Shown here: in pieces, positions 14,051 through 26,270 of the stretch
Layout: the number at the start of each line of letters is the position of its first letter
Position numbering within the stretch: position 1 is the first letter of the stretch
Assembly: GCA_024803745.1 (NCBI GenBank)
Contig: JANJXV010000261.1
Span: 561,501 to 625,500, forward strand
DNA length: 64,000 bases
Source of the DNA: Megascapheus bottae
Lineage: Eukaryota; Chordata; Mammalia; Rodentia; Geomyidae
Direction of reading: 5' to 3'
Notes under the pieces: generated by a model
The model's database searches: none
Seen by the model: only the letters and a program-made list of their open reading frames with translations
What the model was told of the DNA's origin: nothing
Program-made: the position numbers and the translations under genes

Positions 14051-14977
14051 TAACCCTAACCCTAACCCTAACCCTGACCCTTACCCTTACCCTAACCCTA
14101 ACCCTACACCTAACCCTAACACCTAACCCTAACCCTAACCCTAACCCTACCCTTACCCTAAACCTAATCCTAACCCTGACCATTACCATTACCATTACCC
14201 TAACCCTAACCCTAAACTTAACCCCATCCTTAAACCTAACCCTAACCCTAACCCTAATCCTTACCCTAACCCTAATCCTTACCCTAACCCTAACACTAAC
14301 CATAACCCTAAGCCTAACACTTACCCTTACCCTAACCCTAACTCTAACCCTAACGCTTACCCTTAACCTAACACTAAACCTAACCCTAACCCTAACCCTA
14401 ACCCTAAACCTAACCCCTAAAACCTAACCCTAACCCTACCCCTACCCCTAACCCTAACCCTAACTATAACCATAGCCCTTACCCTTATCCTAACCCTACG
14501 CCTAACCCTAAAACTTACCTTACCCTAACCCCAACCCTAACCCTAACCCTAACCCTTCCTCTAACCCTATCCCTAACCCTAAACCTAACCGTAACCCTTA
14601 CCCTTACTCTAACCCTAACTCTAACCCTAAAACTTACCCTAACGCTAACCCTAACCTTAACAATTAACCTTACCCTAACCCTAACGCTAACCCTAACCCT
14701 TACCCTAACCCTAACCCTAAAACTTACCCTAACCCTAACTCTAACCCTAACCCTTACCATAAACCTAACACTAACCCTAACCCTAACCCTTACCCTAATC
14801 CTAACCCTAACACTAACTCTAACCCCTAGCCCTAACCTTTAACCTAACCCTAACCCTAAACCTAACCCTAACCCTTACCCTTACTCGAACCCTAAACCTA
14901 ACTCTAACTCTAACCCAAACTCTAACCCTTACCCTAACCCTAACCCTACCACTTACTCTTACCCTAAAACTAAACAT

Positions 14978-14997
14978 AAGCTTAAACATAACGTAAC
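14978..14997 (+). other. AAGCTTAAACATAACGTAAC landmark (HindIII-type site)
   Basis: It occurs at 14978, 16266, 18675, 19963, 26005, 32360 and 33520. Other AAGCTT sites I noticed in different contexts lie near 1858, 38500, 40810 and 53497. The spacings between the seven are 1288, 2409, 1288, 6042, 6355 and 1160 bp, which record the nesting of the units. Confidence 0.8.
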
Positions 14998-15639
14998 ATT
15001 AACCTTAACCCTAACCCTTACCCTTACCCTAAACCTAACCCTAAACCTAACCCTAACCCTAACCCTAATCCTAACTCCAAACTTAACCCTATATCTAAAC
15101 TTAACCCTCGACTTTACAATAACCCTAACCCTAAACCAATCACTAATCCTAACCCTAACCCTAACCCTTACCGTTACCCTAAAGCTAACCCTAACCCTAA
15201 CCCTAACCCTAAACTCTAACCCTAACCCTAACCCTAATCCTTACCCTTATCCTAACCCTAACACTAACCCTAACACTTACCCTTACCCTAAAGCCTACCC
15301 TATCCCTAACCCTAACCCTAACCCTTACCCTAACCCTAACCCTAACCCCAAACCTTACCCTTACCCTAAACCTAACCCTAACCCTTACCCTAAACCTAAC
15401 CCTAAACCTAACCCTAACCCTTACCCTTATCTTAACACTAACTCTAAACCTAACCCTTCCCCTACCCTAACGCTAACCCTAAACCTAACCCTAACCCTAA
15501 TCCTAACCCTAACACATACTCTTACCCTAACCCTAACCCTAAACCGTTCACTAACCCTAACCCTAATCCTAACCCTTACCCTTACCCTAACCCTAACCAT
15601 AATCTTAACCCAACCATAACCTAACATTAACCTTAACCC

Positions 15640-16075
15640 TAACCCTAACCCTTACCCTTACCCTAACCCTGCCGCTAAACCTAACCCTAACCCTAACCCT
15701 AAAACTTACCCTAACGCTAACCCTAACCTTAACAATTAACCTTACCCTAACCCTAACCCTAACCCTAACCCTTACCCTAACCCTAACCCTAACACTTACC
15801 CTAACCCTAACTCTAACCCTAACCCTTACCATAAACCTAACACTAACCCTAACCCTAACCCTTACCCTTACCCTAACCCTGCCGCTAAACCTAACCCTAA
15901 CCCCAACCCTAAAACTTACCCTAACGCTAACCCTAACCTTAACAATTAACCTTACCCTAACCCTAACCCTAACCCTAACCCTTACCCTAACCCTAACCCT
16001 AACACTTACCCTAACCCTAACTCTAACCCTAACCCTTACCATAAACCTAACACTAACCCTAACCCTAACCCTTAC
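15640..16075 (-). repeat. 210-bp tandem duplication (35 hexamers)
   Basis: The rare CCCTGCCGCTAAACC mark occurs with its GCCGC at 15671 and 15881, 210 bp apart (35 x 6), with matching variants between. One copy has CCCCAACCC where the other has CCCTAACCC. Confidence 0.85.
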
Positions 16076-16490
16076 TCTAATCCTAACCCTAACACTAACT
16101 CTAACCCCTAACCCTAACCCTTAACCTAACCCTAACCCTAAACCTAACCCTAACCCTTACCCTTACCCTTACCCTAACCCTAAACCTAACTCTAACTCTA
16201 ACCCAAACTCTAACCCTTACCCTAACCCTAACCCTACTACTTACTCTTACCCTAAACCTAACCCTAAGCTTAAACATAACGTAACATTAACCTTAACCCT
16301 AACCCTTACCCTTACCCTTACCCTAACCCTAACCCTAACCCTAAACCTAACCCTAACCCTAATCCTAACTCCAAACTTAACCCTATATCTAAACTTAACC
16401 TTCGACCTTACAGTAACCCTAACCCTAAACCAATCACTAATCCTAACCCTAACCCTAACCCTTAACGTTACCCTAAACCTAACCCTAACC

Positions 16491-16531
<41 letters not shown>

Positions 16532-17576
16532 CCCTAATCCTTACCCTTATCCTAACCCTAACACTAACCCTAACACTTACCCTTACCCTAAAGCCTACCC
16601 TATCCCTAACCCTAACCCTAACCCTTACCCTAACCCTAACCCTAACCCTAACCCCAAACCTTACCCTTACCCTAAACCTAACCCTAAACCCAACCCTAAA
16701 CCTAACCCTAAACCTAACCCTAACCCTTACCCTTATCTTAACACTAACTCTAAACCTAACCCTTCCCCTACCCTAACGCTAACCCTAAACCTAACCCTAA
16801 CCCTAATCCTAACCCTAACACATACTCTTACCCTAACCCTAACCTTAAACCGTACACTAACCCTAACCCTAATCCTAACCCTTACCCTTACCCTAACCCT
16901 AACCATAATCTTAACCCAACCATAACCTAACATTAACCTTAACCTTAACCCTAACCCTTACCCTTACCCTAACCCTGGCGCTAAACCTAACCCTAACCCT
17001 AACCCTAAACCTTACCCTAACCCTAACCCTAATCCTAAACCTAACCCTTACCCTTACCCTAACCCTAAACCTAACCCTAACCATAAACCTAACCCTCAAC
17101 CTAAACCTAACCCTAACCCTTACCCTTACCCTAACCCTAATCCTAACCTTAACCCTAACCCTAACCCTAACCCTTACCCTTACCCTAACCCTAACTCTGA
17201 ACCTAAAACGAACCCTAATCCTATCCCTAACCCTAACCCTAACCTAACCCTTTACTTAATGCTAACTCTAACCCTAACACTAACCCTTACCCTAAACCTA
17301 ACCCTAACCCTAACCCTTACCCTAACCGTAACCCTCAAACTAACCCTAAAACTAACGCCTAACCCTAAACCTAACCCTAAACCTAACCCTTGCCCTTACC
17401 CTAACCCTATCCCTAACCCTAAACCTTACCCTTACCTTTACCCTAACCCTAACCTTAACCCAACCCTAACCCTAAACCTAACCCTTACCCTACCACTAAC
17501 ACTAACCCTAATTTATACCCTAACCCTAAGCCTACCCCTAAACCTTACCATTTCCCTAACCCTAACCCTAACCCTT

Positions 17577-18110
17577 ACCCTCACCCTAACCCTAACCCTA
17601 ACCCTAACTCTAAACTTAACCCTAACCCTAACCCTAACCCTTACCCTAACCCTAACCCTAAACCTAAACCTAAACCTAACACTATCCCTAACCCTAACGC
17701 TAACCTTAAACCTAACCCAAACCCTAACCCTAAACCTAACCCGTACCTTTCCCTAAACCTAACCCTAACCCTAACCCTAACCCTGACCCTTACCCTTACC
17801 CTAACCCTAACCCTACACCTAACGCTAACAACTAAACCTAACCTAACCCTAACCCTTACCCTTACCCTACACCTAATCCTAACCCTGATCATTACCATTA
17901 CCATTACCCTAACCCTAACCCTAACTTTAACCCCATCCCTAAACCTAACCCTAACCCTAACCCTAATCCTAATCCTTACCCTAAACCTAACACTAACCCT
18001 AACCCTAAGCCTAACACTTACCCTTACCCTAACCCTAACTCTAATCCTAACGCTTACCCTTACCCTAACCCTAAACCTAACCCTAAACCTAACCCTAACC
18101 CTAAACCTAA
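17577..18110 (-). repeat. Exchanged segment: GATCATTACC module
   Basis: From about 17577 the sequence stops matching 21.27 kb and follows 22.19-22.7 kb (offset 4,610 bp). It also resembles 5.58-6.1, 9.97-10.5 and 28.28-28.8 kb. The module includes ACAACTAAACC and GATCATTACCATTACCATTA. I infer a replacement by unequal exchange or conversion. Confidence 0.65.
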
Positions 18111-20187
18111 CCCCTAAAACCTAACCCTAACCCTACCCCTACCCCTAACCCTAACCCTAACTATAACCATAGCCCTTACCCTTATCCTAACCCTACGCCT
18201 AACCCTAAAACTTACCTTACCCTAACCCCAACCCTAACCCTAACCCTAACCCTTCCTCTAACCCTATCCCTAACCCTAAACCTAACCGTAACCCTTACCC
18301 TTACTCTAACCCTAACTCTAACCCTAAAACTTACCCTAACGCTAACCCTAACCTTAACAATTAACCTTACCCTAACCCTAACGCTAACCCTAACCCTTAC
18401 CCTAACCCTAACCCTAAAACTTACCCTAACCCTAACTCTAACCCTAACCCTTACCATAAACCTAACACTAACCCTAACCCTAACCCTTACCCTAATCCTA
18501 ACCCTAACACTAACTCTAACCCCTAGCCCTAACCTTTAACCTAACCCTAACCCTAAACCTAACCCTAACCCTTACCCTTACCCGAACCCTAAACCTAACT
18601 CTAACTCTAACCCAAACTCTAACCCTTACCCTAACCCTAACCCTACCACTTACTCTTACCCTAAAACTAAACATAAGCTTAAACATAACGTAACATTAAC
18701 CTTAACCCTAACCCTTACCCTTACCCTAAACCTAACCCTAAACCTAACCCTAACCCTAACCCTAATCCTAACTCCAAACTTAACCCTATATCTAAACTTA
18801 ACCCTCGACTTTACAATAACCCTAACCCTAAACCAATCACTAATCCTAACCCTAACCCTAACCCTTACCGTTACCCTAAAGCTAACCCTAACCCTAACCG
18901 TAACCCTAAACTCTAACCCTAACCCTAACCCTAATCCTTACCCTTATCCTAACCCTAACACTAACCCTAACACTTACCCTTACCCTAAAGCCTACCCTAT
19001 CCCTAACCCTAACCCTAACCCTTACCCTAACCCTAACCCTAACCCCAAACCTTACCCTTACCCTAAACCTAACCCTAACCCTTACCCTAAACCTAACCCT
19101 AAACCTAACCCTAACCCTTACCCTTATCTTAACACTAACTCTAAACCTAACCCTTCCCCTACCCTAACGCTAACCCTAAACCTAACCCTAACCCTAATCC
19201 TAACCCTAACACATACTCTTACCCTAACCCTAACCCTAAACCGTTCACTAACCCTAACCCTAATCCTAACCCTTACCCTTACCCTAACCCTAACCATAAT
19301 CTTAACCCAACCATAACCTAACATTAACCTTAACCCTAACCCTAACCCTTACCCTTACCCTAACCCTGCCGCTAAACCTAACCCTAACCCTAACCCTAAA
19401 ACTTACCCTAACGCTAACCCTAACCTTAACAATTAACCTTACCCTAACCCTAACCCTAACCCTAACCCTTACCCTAACCCTAACCCTAACACTTACCCTA
19501 ACCCTAACTCTAACCCTAACCCTTACCATAAACCTAACACTAACCCTAACCCTAACCCTTACCCTTACCCTAACCCTGCCGCTAAACCTAACCCTAACCC
19601 CAACCCTAAAACTTACCCTAACGCTAACCCTAACCTTAACAATTAACCTTACCCTAACCCTAACCCTAACCCTAACCCTTACCCTAACCCTAACCCTAAC
19701 ACTTACCCTAACCCTAACTCTAACCCTAACCCTTACCATAAACCTAACACTAACCCTAACCCTAACCCTTACTCTAATCCTAACCCTAACACTAACTCTA
19801 ACCCCTAACCCTAACCCTTAACCTAACCCTAACCCTAAACCTAACCCTAACCCTTACCCTTACCCTTACCCTAACCCTAAACCTAACTCTAACTCTAACC
19901 CAAACTCTAACCCTTACCCTAACCCTAACCCTACTACTTACTCTTACCCTAAACCTAACCCTAAGCTTAAACATAACGTAACATTAACCTTAACCCTAAC
20001 CCTTACCCTTACCCTTACCCTAACCCTAACCCTAACCCTAAACCTAACCCTAACCCTAATCCTAACTCCAAACTTAACCCTATATCTAAACTTAACCTTC
20101 GACCTTACAGTAACCCTAACCCTAAACCAATCACTAATCCTAACCCTAACCCTAACCCTTAACGTTACCCTAAACCTAACCCTAACC

Positions 20188-20228
<41 letters not shown>

Positions 20229-21273
20229 CCCTAATCCTTACCCTTATCCTAACCCTAACACTAACCCTAACACTTACCCTTACCCTAAAGCCTACCCTAT
20301 CCCTAACCCTAACCCTAACCCTTACCCTAACCCTAACCCTAACCCTAACCCCAAACCTTACCCTTACCCTAAACCTAACCCTAAACCCAACCCTAAACCT
20401 AACCCTAAACCTAACCCTAACCCTTACCCTTATCTTAACACTAACTCTAAACCTAACCCTTCCCCTACCCTAACGCTAACCCTAAACCTAACCCTAACCC
20501 TAATCCTAACCCTAACACATACTCTTACCCTAACCCTAACCTTAAACCGTACACTAACCCTAACCCTAATCCTAACCCTTACCCTTACCCTAACCCTAAC
20601 CATAATCTTAACCCAACCATAACCTAACATTAACCTTAACCTTAACCCTAACCCTTACCCTTACCCTAACCCTGGCGCTAAACCTAACCCTAACCCTAAC
20701 CCTAAACCTTACCCTAACCCTAACCCTAATCCTAAACCTAACCCTTACCCTTACCCTAACCCTAAACCTAACCCTAACCATAAACCTAACCCTCAACCTA
20801 AACCTAACCCTAACCCTTACCCTTACCCTAACCCTAATCCTAACCTTAACCCTAACCCTAACCCTAACCCTTACCCTTACCCTAACCCTAACTCTGAACC
20901 TAAAACGAACCCTAATCCTATCCCTAACCCTAACCCTAACCTAACCCTTTACTTAATGCTAACTCTAACCCTAACACTAACCCTTACCCTAAACCTAACC
21001 CTAACCCTAACCCTTACCCTAACCGTAACCCTCAAACTAACCCTAAAACTAACGCCTAACCCTAAACCTAACCCTAAACCTAACCCTTGCCCTTACCCTA
21101 ACCCTATCCCTAACCCTAAACCTTACCCTTACCTTTACCCTAACCCTAACCTTAACCCAACCCTAACCCTAAACCTAACCCTTACCCTACCACTAACACT
21201 AACCCTAATTTATACCCTAACCCTAAGCCTACCCCTAAACCTTACCATTTCCCTAACCCTAACCCTAACCCTT
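18111..21273 (-). repeat. 3,697-bp higher-order unit, copy 2 (partial)
   Basis: This matches 14414-17576 over about 3.16 kb with very few visible differences; one lies near 18.9 kb, where a CCGTAA variant and a shortened CCCTAA run occur. It includes both AAGCTT landmarks, the 210-bp tandem pair and the TTACTTAATGC block. It then continues into sequence shared with 27.3-27.6 and 34.8-35.05 kb instead of the end of copy 1. Confidence 0.85.
19337..19772 (-). repeat. 210-bp tandem duplication, second instance
   Basis: GCCGC marks occur at 19368 and 19578. This is the same 210-bp pair as near 15.7-16.0 kb shifted by 3,697 bp, so the small duplication came before the 3.7-kb duplication. The related site near 33.13 kb has only one GCCGC mark. 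Confidence 0.83.
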
Positions 21274-23921
21274 ACACTTACCCTAACCCTAAACCTAACC
21301 CTAAACCTAACAATAGCCTTAACCCTGACCCTAACCTTAAACCTAACCCAAACCTTAACCCTAAACCTAACCTGTAACTTTCCCTAAACCTAAACCTAAA
21401 CCTAACCCTAACCCTAACCCTAACCCTGACCCTTACCCTTACCCTAACCCTAACCCTACACCTAACCCTAACCCTAACCCTAACCCTAACACCTAACCCT
21501 AACCCTAACCCTAACCCTTACCCTTACCCTTACCCTAACCCTAACCCTGACCCTTACCCTTACCCTAAACCTAACCTTAAACCTAACCCTAACCCTAACC
21601 CTAACTCTAAACTTAACCCTATCCCTAACCCTAACACTCGCCCTTACCCTAACTCTAACCATAAACCTATCACTAACCCTAACCCAAAACCTAACCCTTA
21701 CCCTTAACCTAAACCTAACCCTAAACCTAAACATAACCCTACCCTAAACCTACCCTAACCCCTAACCCTAACCCTAACCCTAAACCTTACCCTTACCCTA
21801 AACCTAACCCTAACCCTTACCCTAAACCTAACCCTAACCCTAAGCCTAAACCTAACCCTTAACCTTATCTTAACCCTAACCCTAAACATGACCCTTACCC
21901 CTACCCTAACGCTAACCCTAAACCTAAACCTAACCTTAAACCTAACACATACCCTTACCCTAACCCTAACCCTACTTTACCCTAACCCTAATCCTAACCC
22001 TAACCCTAACCCTAACCCATACCCTAACCCTACCCTAACCCTAACCCTTACCCTAACCCTAACCCTAACCCTTACCCTAACCCTAACACTAACCCTAACC
22101 CTAACTCTAAACTTAACCCTAACCCTAACCCATACCCGAACCCTACCCTAACCCTAACCCATACCCTAACCCTAACCCTAACCCTTACCCTCACCCTAAC
22201 CCTAACCCTAACCCTAACTCTAAACTTAACCCTAACCCTAACCCTAACCCTTACCCTAACCCTAACCCTAAACCTAAACCTAAACCTAACACTATCCCTA
22301 ACCCTAACGCTAACCTTAAACCTAACCCAAACCCTAACCCTAAACCTAACCCGTACCTTTCCCTAAACCTAACCCTAACCCTAACCCTAACCCTGACCCT
22401 TACCCTTACCCTAACCCTAACCCTACACCTAACGCTAACAACTAAACCTAACCTAACCCTAACCCTTACCCTTACCCTACACCTAATCCTAACCCTGATC
22501 ATTACCATTACCATTACCCTAACCCTAACCCTAACTTTAACCCCATCCCTAAACCTAACCCTAACCCTAACCCTAATCCTAATCCTTACCCTAAACCTAA
22601 CACTAACCCTAACCCTAAGCCTAACACTTACCCTTACCCTAACCCTAACTCTAATCCTAACGCTTACCCTTACCCTAACCCTAAACCTAACCCTAAACCT
22701 AACCCTAACCCTAACCCTAACACTAACCTTAAACCTAATCCAAACCCTAACACTAACCCTAACCCGTACCCTAACCCTAACTCTAATCCTTACCCTAACC
22801 CTAACCCTAACCCTACCCTAGGCCTAACACTTACCCTTACCCGAACCCTAAACCTAACCATAACGCTTACCCTTACCCTAAACCTAAACCTAACCCTGAC
22901 CCTAACACTAACCCTAAACTTAACCGCCAACCCTAACCCTCACACTAACCCCTAACCCTATCCCTAACCAAAAACATAACCCTTACACTTTTCCTAACCC
23001 TACCCCTAACCTAAAACTTACGCTTACCCTAACCCCTCCCTAACCCTAACCCTAACCCTAACCCTAACCAGTAACCATAACCCTAACACTAAGCCTAACC
23101 CTAACCCAAAACTTAACCCTTACCCTTACGCTAACCCTAACCCTAAACCTCACCGTAAACCTTACCCTAACCCTAACACTAATCCTAAATCTAACCCTAA
23201 CCTTAACCCTAACCCTTACCGTTACCCTAACCCTAACCCTAAACCTAACCCTAACCCTAACCCTAATCCTTACCCTAATCCTAACCCTAACCATAACCCT
23301 TACCCTAACGCTAATCCTTACTCTAATACTTACCCTAACCCTAACCCTAACCATAACCCTTACCCTACCCCTAATCCTTACCCTAAACCTAACCCTAACC
23401 CTAACCCTTCCCCTAACCCTAACCCTAACCCTAACCCTACCCTAACCCTAACCCTTACCCTTACATTAACCCTAACCCTAACCTTAAACCTAACCCGAAC
23501 CCTAACCCTAACCCTAAACCTAACCTTAATCCTAACCCTTATCCTTACCCTAACCCTAACCATAACCCTAACCCTAAGCCTATCCCTAACCCTAAACCTA
23601 ACCCTTACACTTACCCTTACGCGAACCCTAACCCGAAACCTAACCGTAACCCTTACCCTAACCCTAACCCTGGCCCTAACCCTAACCCTAACCCTAACCC
23701 TAACACTTACCCTAAACTTAACCCTAACCATTGCCCTTATCCTAACCCTAACCCTAAACTTAACCCCAACCCTAAACCTAACCCTAACCATAACCCTTAC
23801 CCTAACACTTACCTTAACCCTAACCCTTACCCTAACCCTAACCCTTATCCTAACCCTAACTCTAACCATAAAACTTACCCTAACCCTAACCCTAACTTTA
23901 ACACTTAACCTTACCCTAACC

Positions 23922-23957
<36 letters not shown>

Positions 23958-26004
23958 ATAACCCTAACACTTACACTAACCCTAACCCTTACCCTAACCC
24001 TAACCCTAACCCTAACCCTTACCCTAATCCTAACACTAACACTAACCCTAGCCTCTAACCGTTACCCTAACCCTAACCCTAACCCTAACCCTTACTCTTA
24101 CCCTAACCTTTAACCTAACTCTATCCCTAACCCAAACCCTAAGCCTTACCCTAACCCTAACCCTAACACTTACCATAACCCTAACCCTAACCTTAAACCT
24201 AACCCTAACCCTAACCATAACCCTAACCCTTACCCTTACCCTAAACCTAACCATAAACCTAAACCTAACCCTAACCCTAACTCTAAACTTAACCCTATCC
24301 CTAACCCTAACACTCGCCCTTACCCTAACCCTAACCATAAACCTATCACTAACCCTAACCCTAACCCTAACCCTAACCCTACCCTAAACCCTAACCCTAA
24401 CCCTAACCCTAACCCTAACCCTAATCCTTACCCTTATCCTAACCCTAACACTAACCCTAACCCTAACCCTAAACCTTAACCTTACCCTAAACCTAACCCT
24501 GACCCTTACCCTAAACCTAACCCTAACCCTAAACCTAACCCTAAACCTAACCCTTAACTTTATCTTAACCCTAACCCTAAACCTGACCCTTACCCATACC
24601 CTAACGCTAACCCTAAAACTAAACCAAACCCTAACCCTAACACATACCCTTACCCTAACCCTAACCCTACTTTAACCCAAACCCTAAACCTAACCCTAAC
24701 CCTAACCCTAACCCATACCCTAACCCTACCCTAACCCTAACCCTTACCCTAACTCTAACCCTAACCCTTACCCTAACCCTAACAGTAACCCTAGCCCTCA
24801 CTCTAAACTTAACCCTAACCCTAACCCATACCCGAACCCTACCCTAAACCTAACCCATACCCTAACCCTGACCCTAACCCTTACCCTCACCCTAACCCTA
24901 ACCCTAACCCTAACTCTAAACTTAACCCTAACGCTAACCCTAACCCTAACCCTTACCCTAACCCTAACCCTAAACCTAACCCTAAACCTAACACTATCCC
25001 TAACCCTAACGCTAACCTTAAACCTAACCCAAACCCTAACCCTAACCCTAACCCTTACCTTTCCCTAACCCTAACCCTAACCCTAACCCTAACCCTGACC
25101 CTTACCCTTACCCTAACCCTAACCCTACACCTAACCCTAACACCTAACCCTAACCCTAACCCTAACCCTACCCTTACCCTAAACCTAATCCTAACCCTGA
25201 CCATTACCATTACCATTACCCTAACCCTAACCCTAAACTTAACCCCATCCTTAAACCTAACCCTAACCCTAACCCTAATCCTTACCCTAACCCTAATCCT
25301 TACCCTAACCCTAACACTAACCCTAACCCTAAGCCTAACACTTACCCTTACCCTAACCCTAACTCTAACCCTAACGCTTACCCTTAACCTAACACTAAAC
25401 CTAACACTAACCCTAACCCTAACCCTAAACCTAACCCCTAAAACCTAACCCTAACCCTACCCCTACCCCTAACCCTAACCCTAACTATAACCATAGCCCT
25501 TACCCTTATCCTAACCCTACGCCTAACCCTAAAACTTACCTTACCCTAACCCCAACCCTAACCCTAACCCTAACCCTTCCTCTAACCCTATCCCTAACCC
25601 TAAACCTAACCGTAACCCTTACCCTTACTCTAACCCTAACTCTAACCCTAAAACTTACCCTAACGCTAACCCTAACCTTAACAATTAACCTTACCCTAAC
25701 CCTAACCCTAACCCTAACCCTTACCCTAACCCTAACCCTAACACTTACCCTATCCCTAACTCTAACCCTAACCCTTACCATAAACCTAACACTAACCCTA
25801 ACCCTAACCCTTACCCTAATCCTAAACCTAACACTAACTCTAACCCCTAGCCCTAACCTTTAACCTAACTCTAACCCTAAACCTAACCCTAACCCTTACC
25901 CTTACCTTTACCCTAACCTTAAACCTAACTCTAACTCTAACCCATACTCTAACCCTTACCCTAACCCTAACCCTACCACTTACTCTTACCCTAAACCTAA
26001 CCCT
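19963..26004 (-). repeat. ~6.04-kb higher-order unit, copy 1
   Basis: AAGCTT at 19963 and 26005 are 6,042 bp apart and TTACTTAATGC at 20949 and 26990 are 6,041 bp apart. The next unit continues the match: CCTAGGCC at 22817 and 28919 are 6,102 bp apart, with small indels accounting for the change. The unit is a composite of smaller modules: 1.29-kb subunit, GATCATTACC module, CCTAGGCC module, 1.1-kb subunit and CCCCTAAAAC module. Confidence 0.83.
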
Positions 26005-26229
26005 AAGCTTAAACATAACGTAACATTAACCTTAACCCTAACCCTTACCCTTACCCTAACCCTAACCCTAACCCTAAACCTAACCCTAACCCTAATCCTA
26101 ATCCTAACTCCAAACTTAACCCCATATCTAAACTTAACCCTCGACTTTACAATAACCCTAACCCTAAACCAATCACTAATCCTAACCCTAACCCTAACCC
26201 TTACCGTTACCCTAAACCTAACCCTAACC

Positions 26230-26270
<41 letters not shown>

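Larger units (their letters stand above)
14978..17250 (-). repeat. ~1.29-kb subunit pair marked by AAGCTTAAACATAACG
   Basis: The string AAGCTTAAACATAACGTAAC sits at 14978 and 16266 (1,288 bp apart). Both copies are followed by the same chain of rare variants: AACTCCAAAC, CTATATCTAAAC, AACCAATCAC, CTAAAGCCTACCC and CATAATCTTAACCC. The pair recurs at 18675/19963 and, with changes, at 32360/33520; a single member is at 26005. The 6-kb and 3.7-kb units are therefore themselves built from a smaller repeat. Confidence 0.8.
14414..18110 (-). repeat. 3,697-bp higher-order unit, copy 1
   Basis: CCCCTAAAAC occurs at 14414 and 18111. The AAGCTT sites at 14978 and 16266 recur at 18675 and 19963. TTACTTAATGC at 17252 recurs at 20949. 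All are 3,697 bp apart. Collinearity holds to about 17576/21273 and then stops: the last ~530 bp here instead match 22.19-22.7 kb (offset 4,610 bp). The unit is therefore a patchwork. Confidence 0.88.

Noticed and set aside
15427..15627. Recurring frame beginning MLGYGWVKIMVRVRV at about 15.6, 16.9, 19.3, 20.6, 26.7 and 34.2 kb
   Set aside because: The non-repetitive start comes from one local cluster of variants (AACCCAACCATAACC) copied with the large units. Conservation follows duplication, not selection on protein.
15605..16042. Possible CRISPR-like array (210-bp pair with similar spacing)
   Set aside because: There are no distinct spacers and no repeat-spacer alternation. It is tandem duplication within telomeric repeat.
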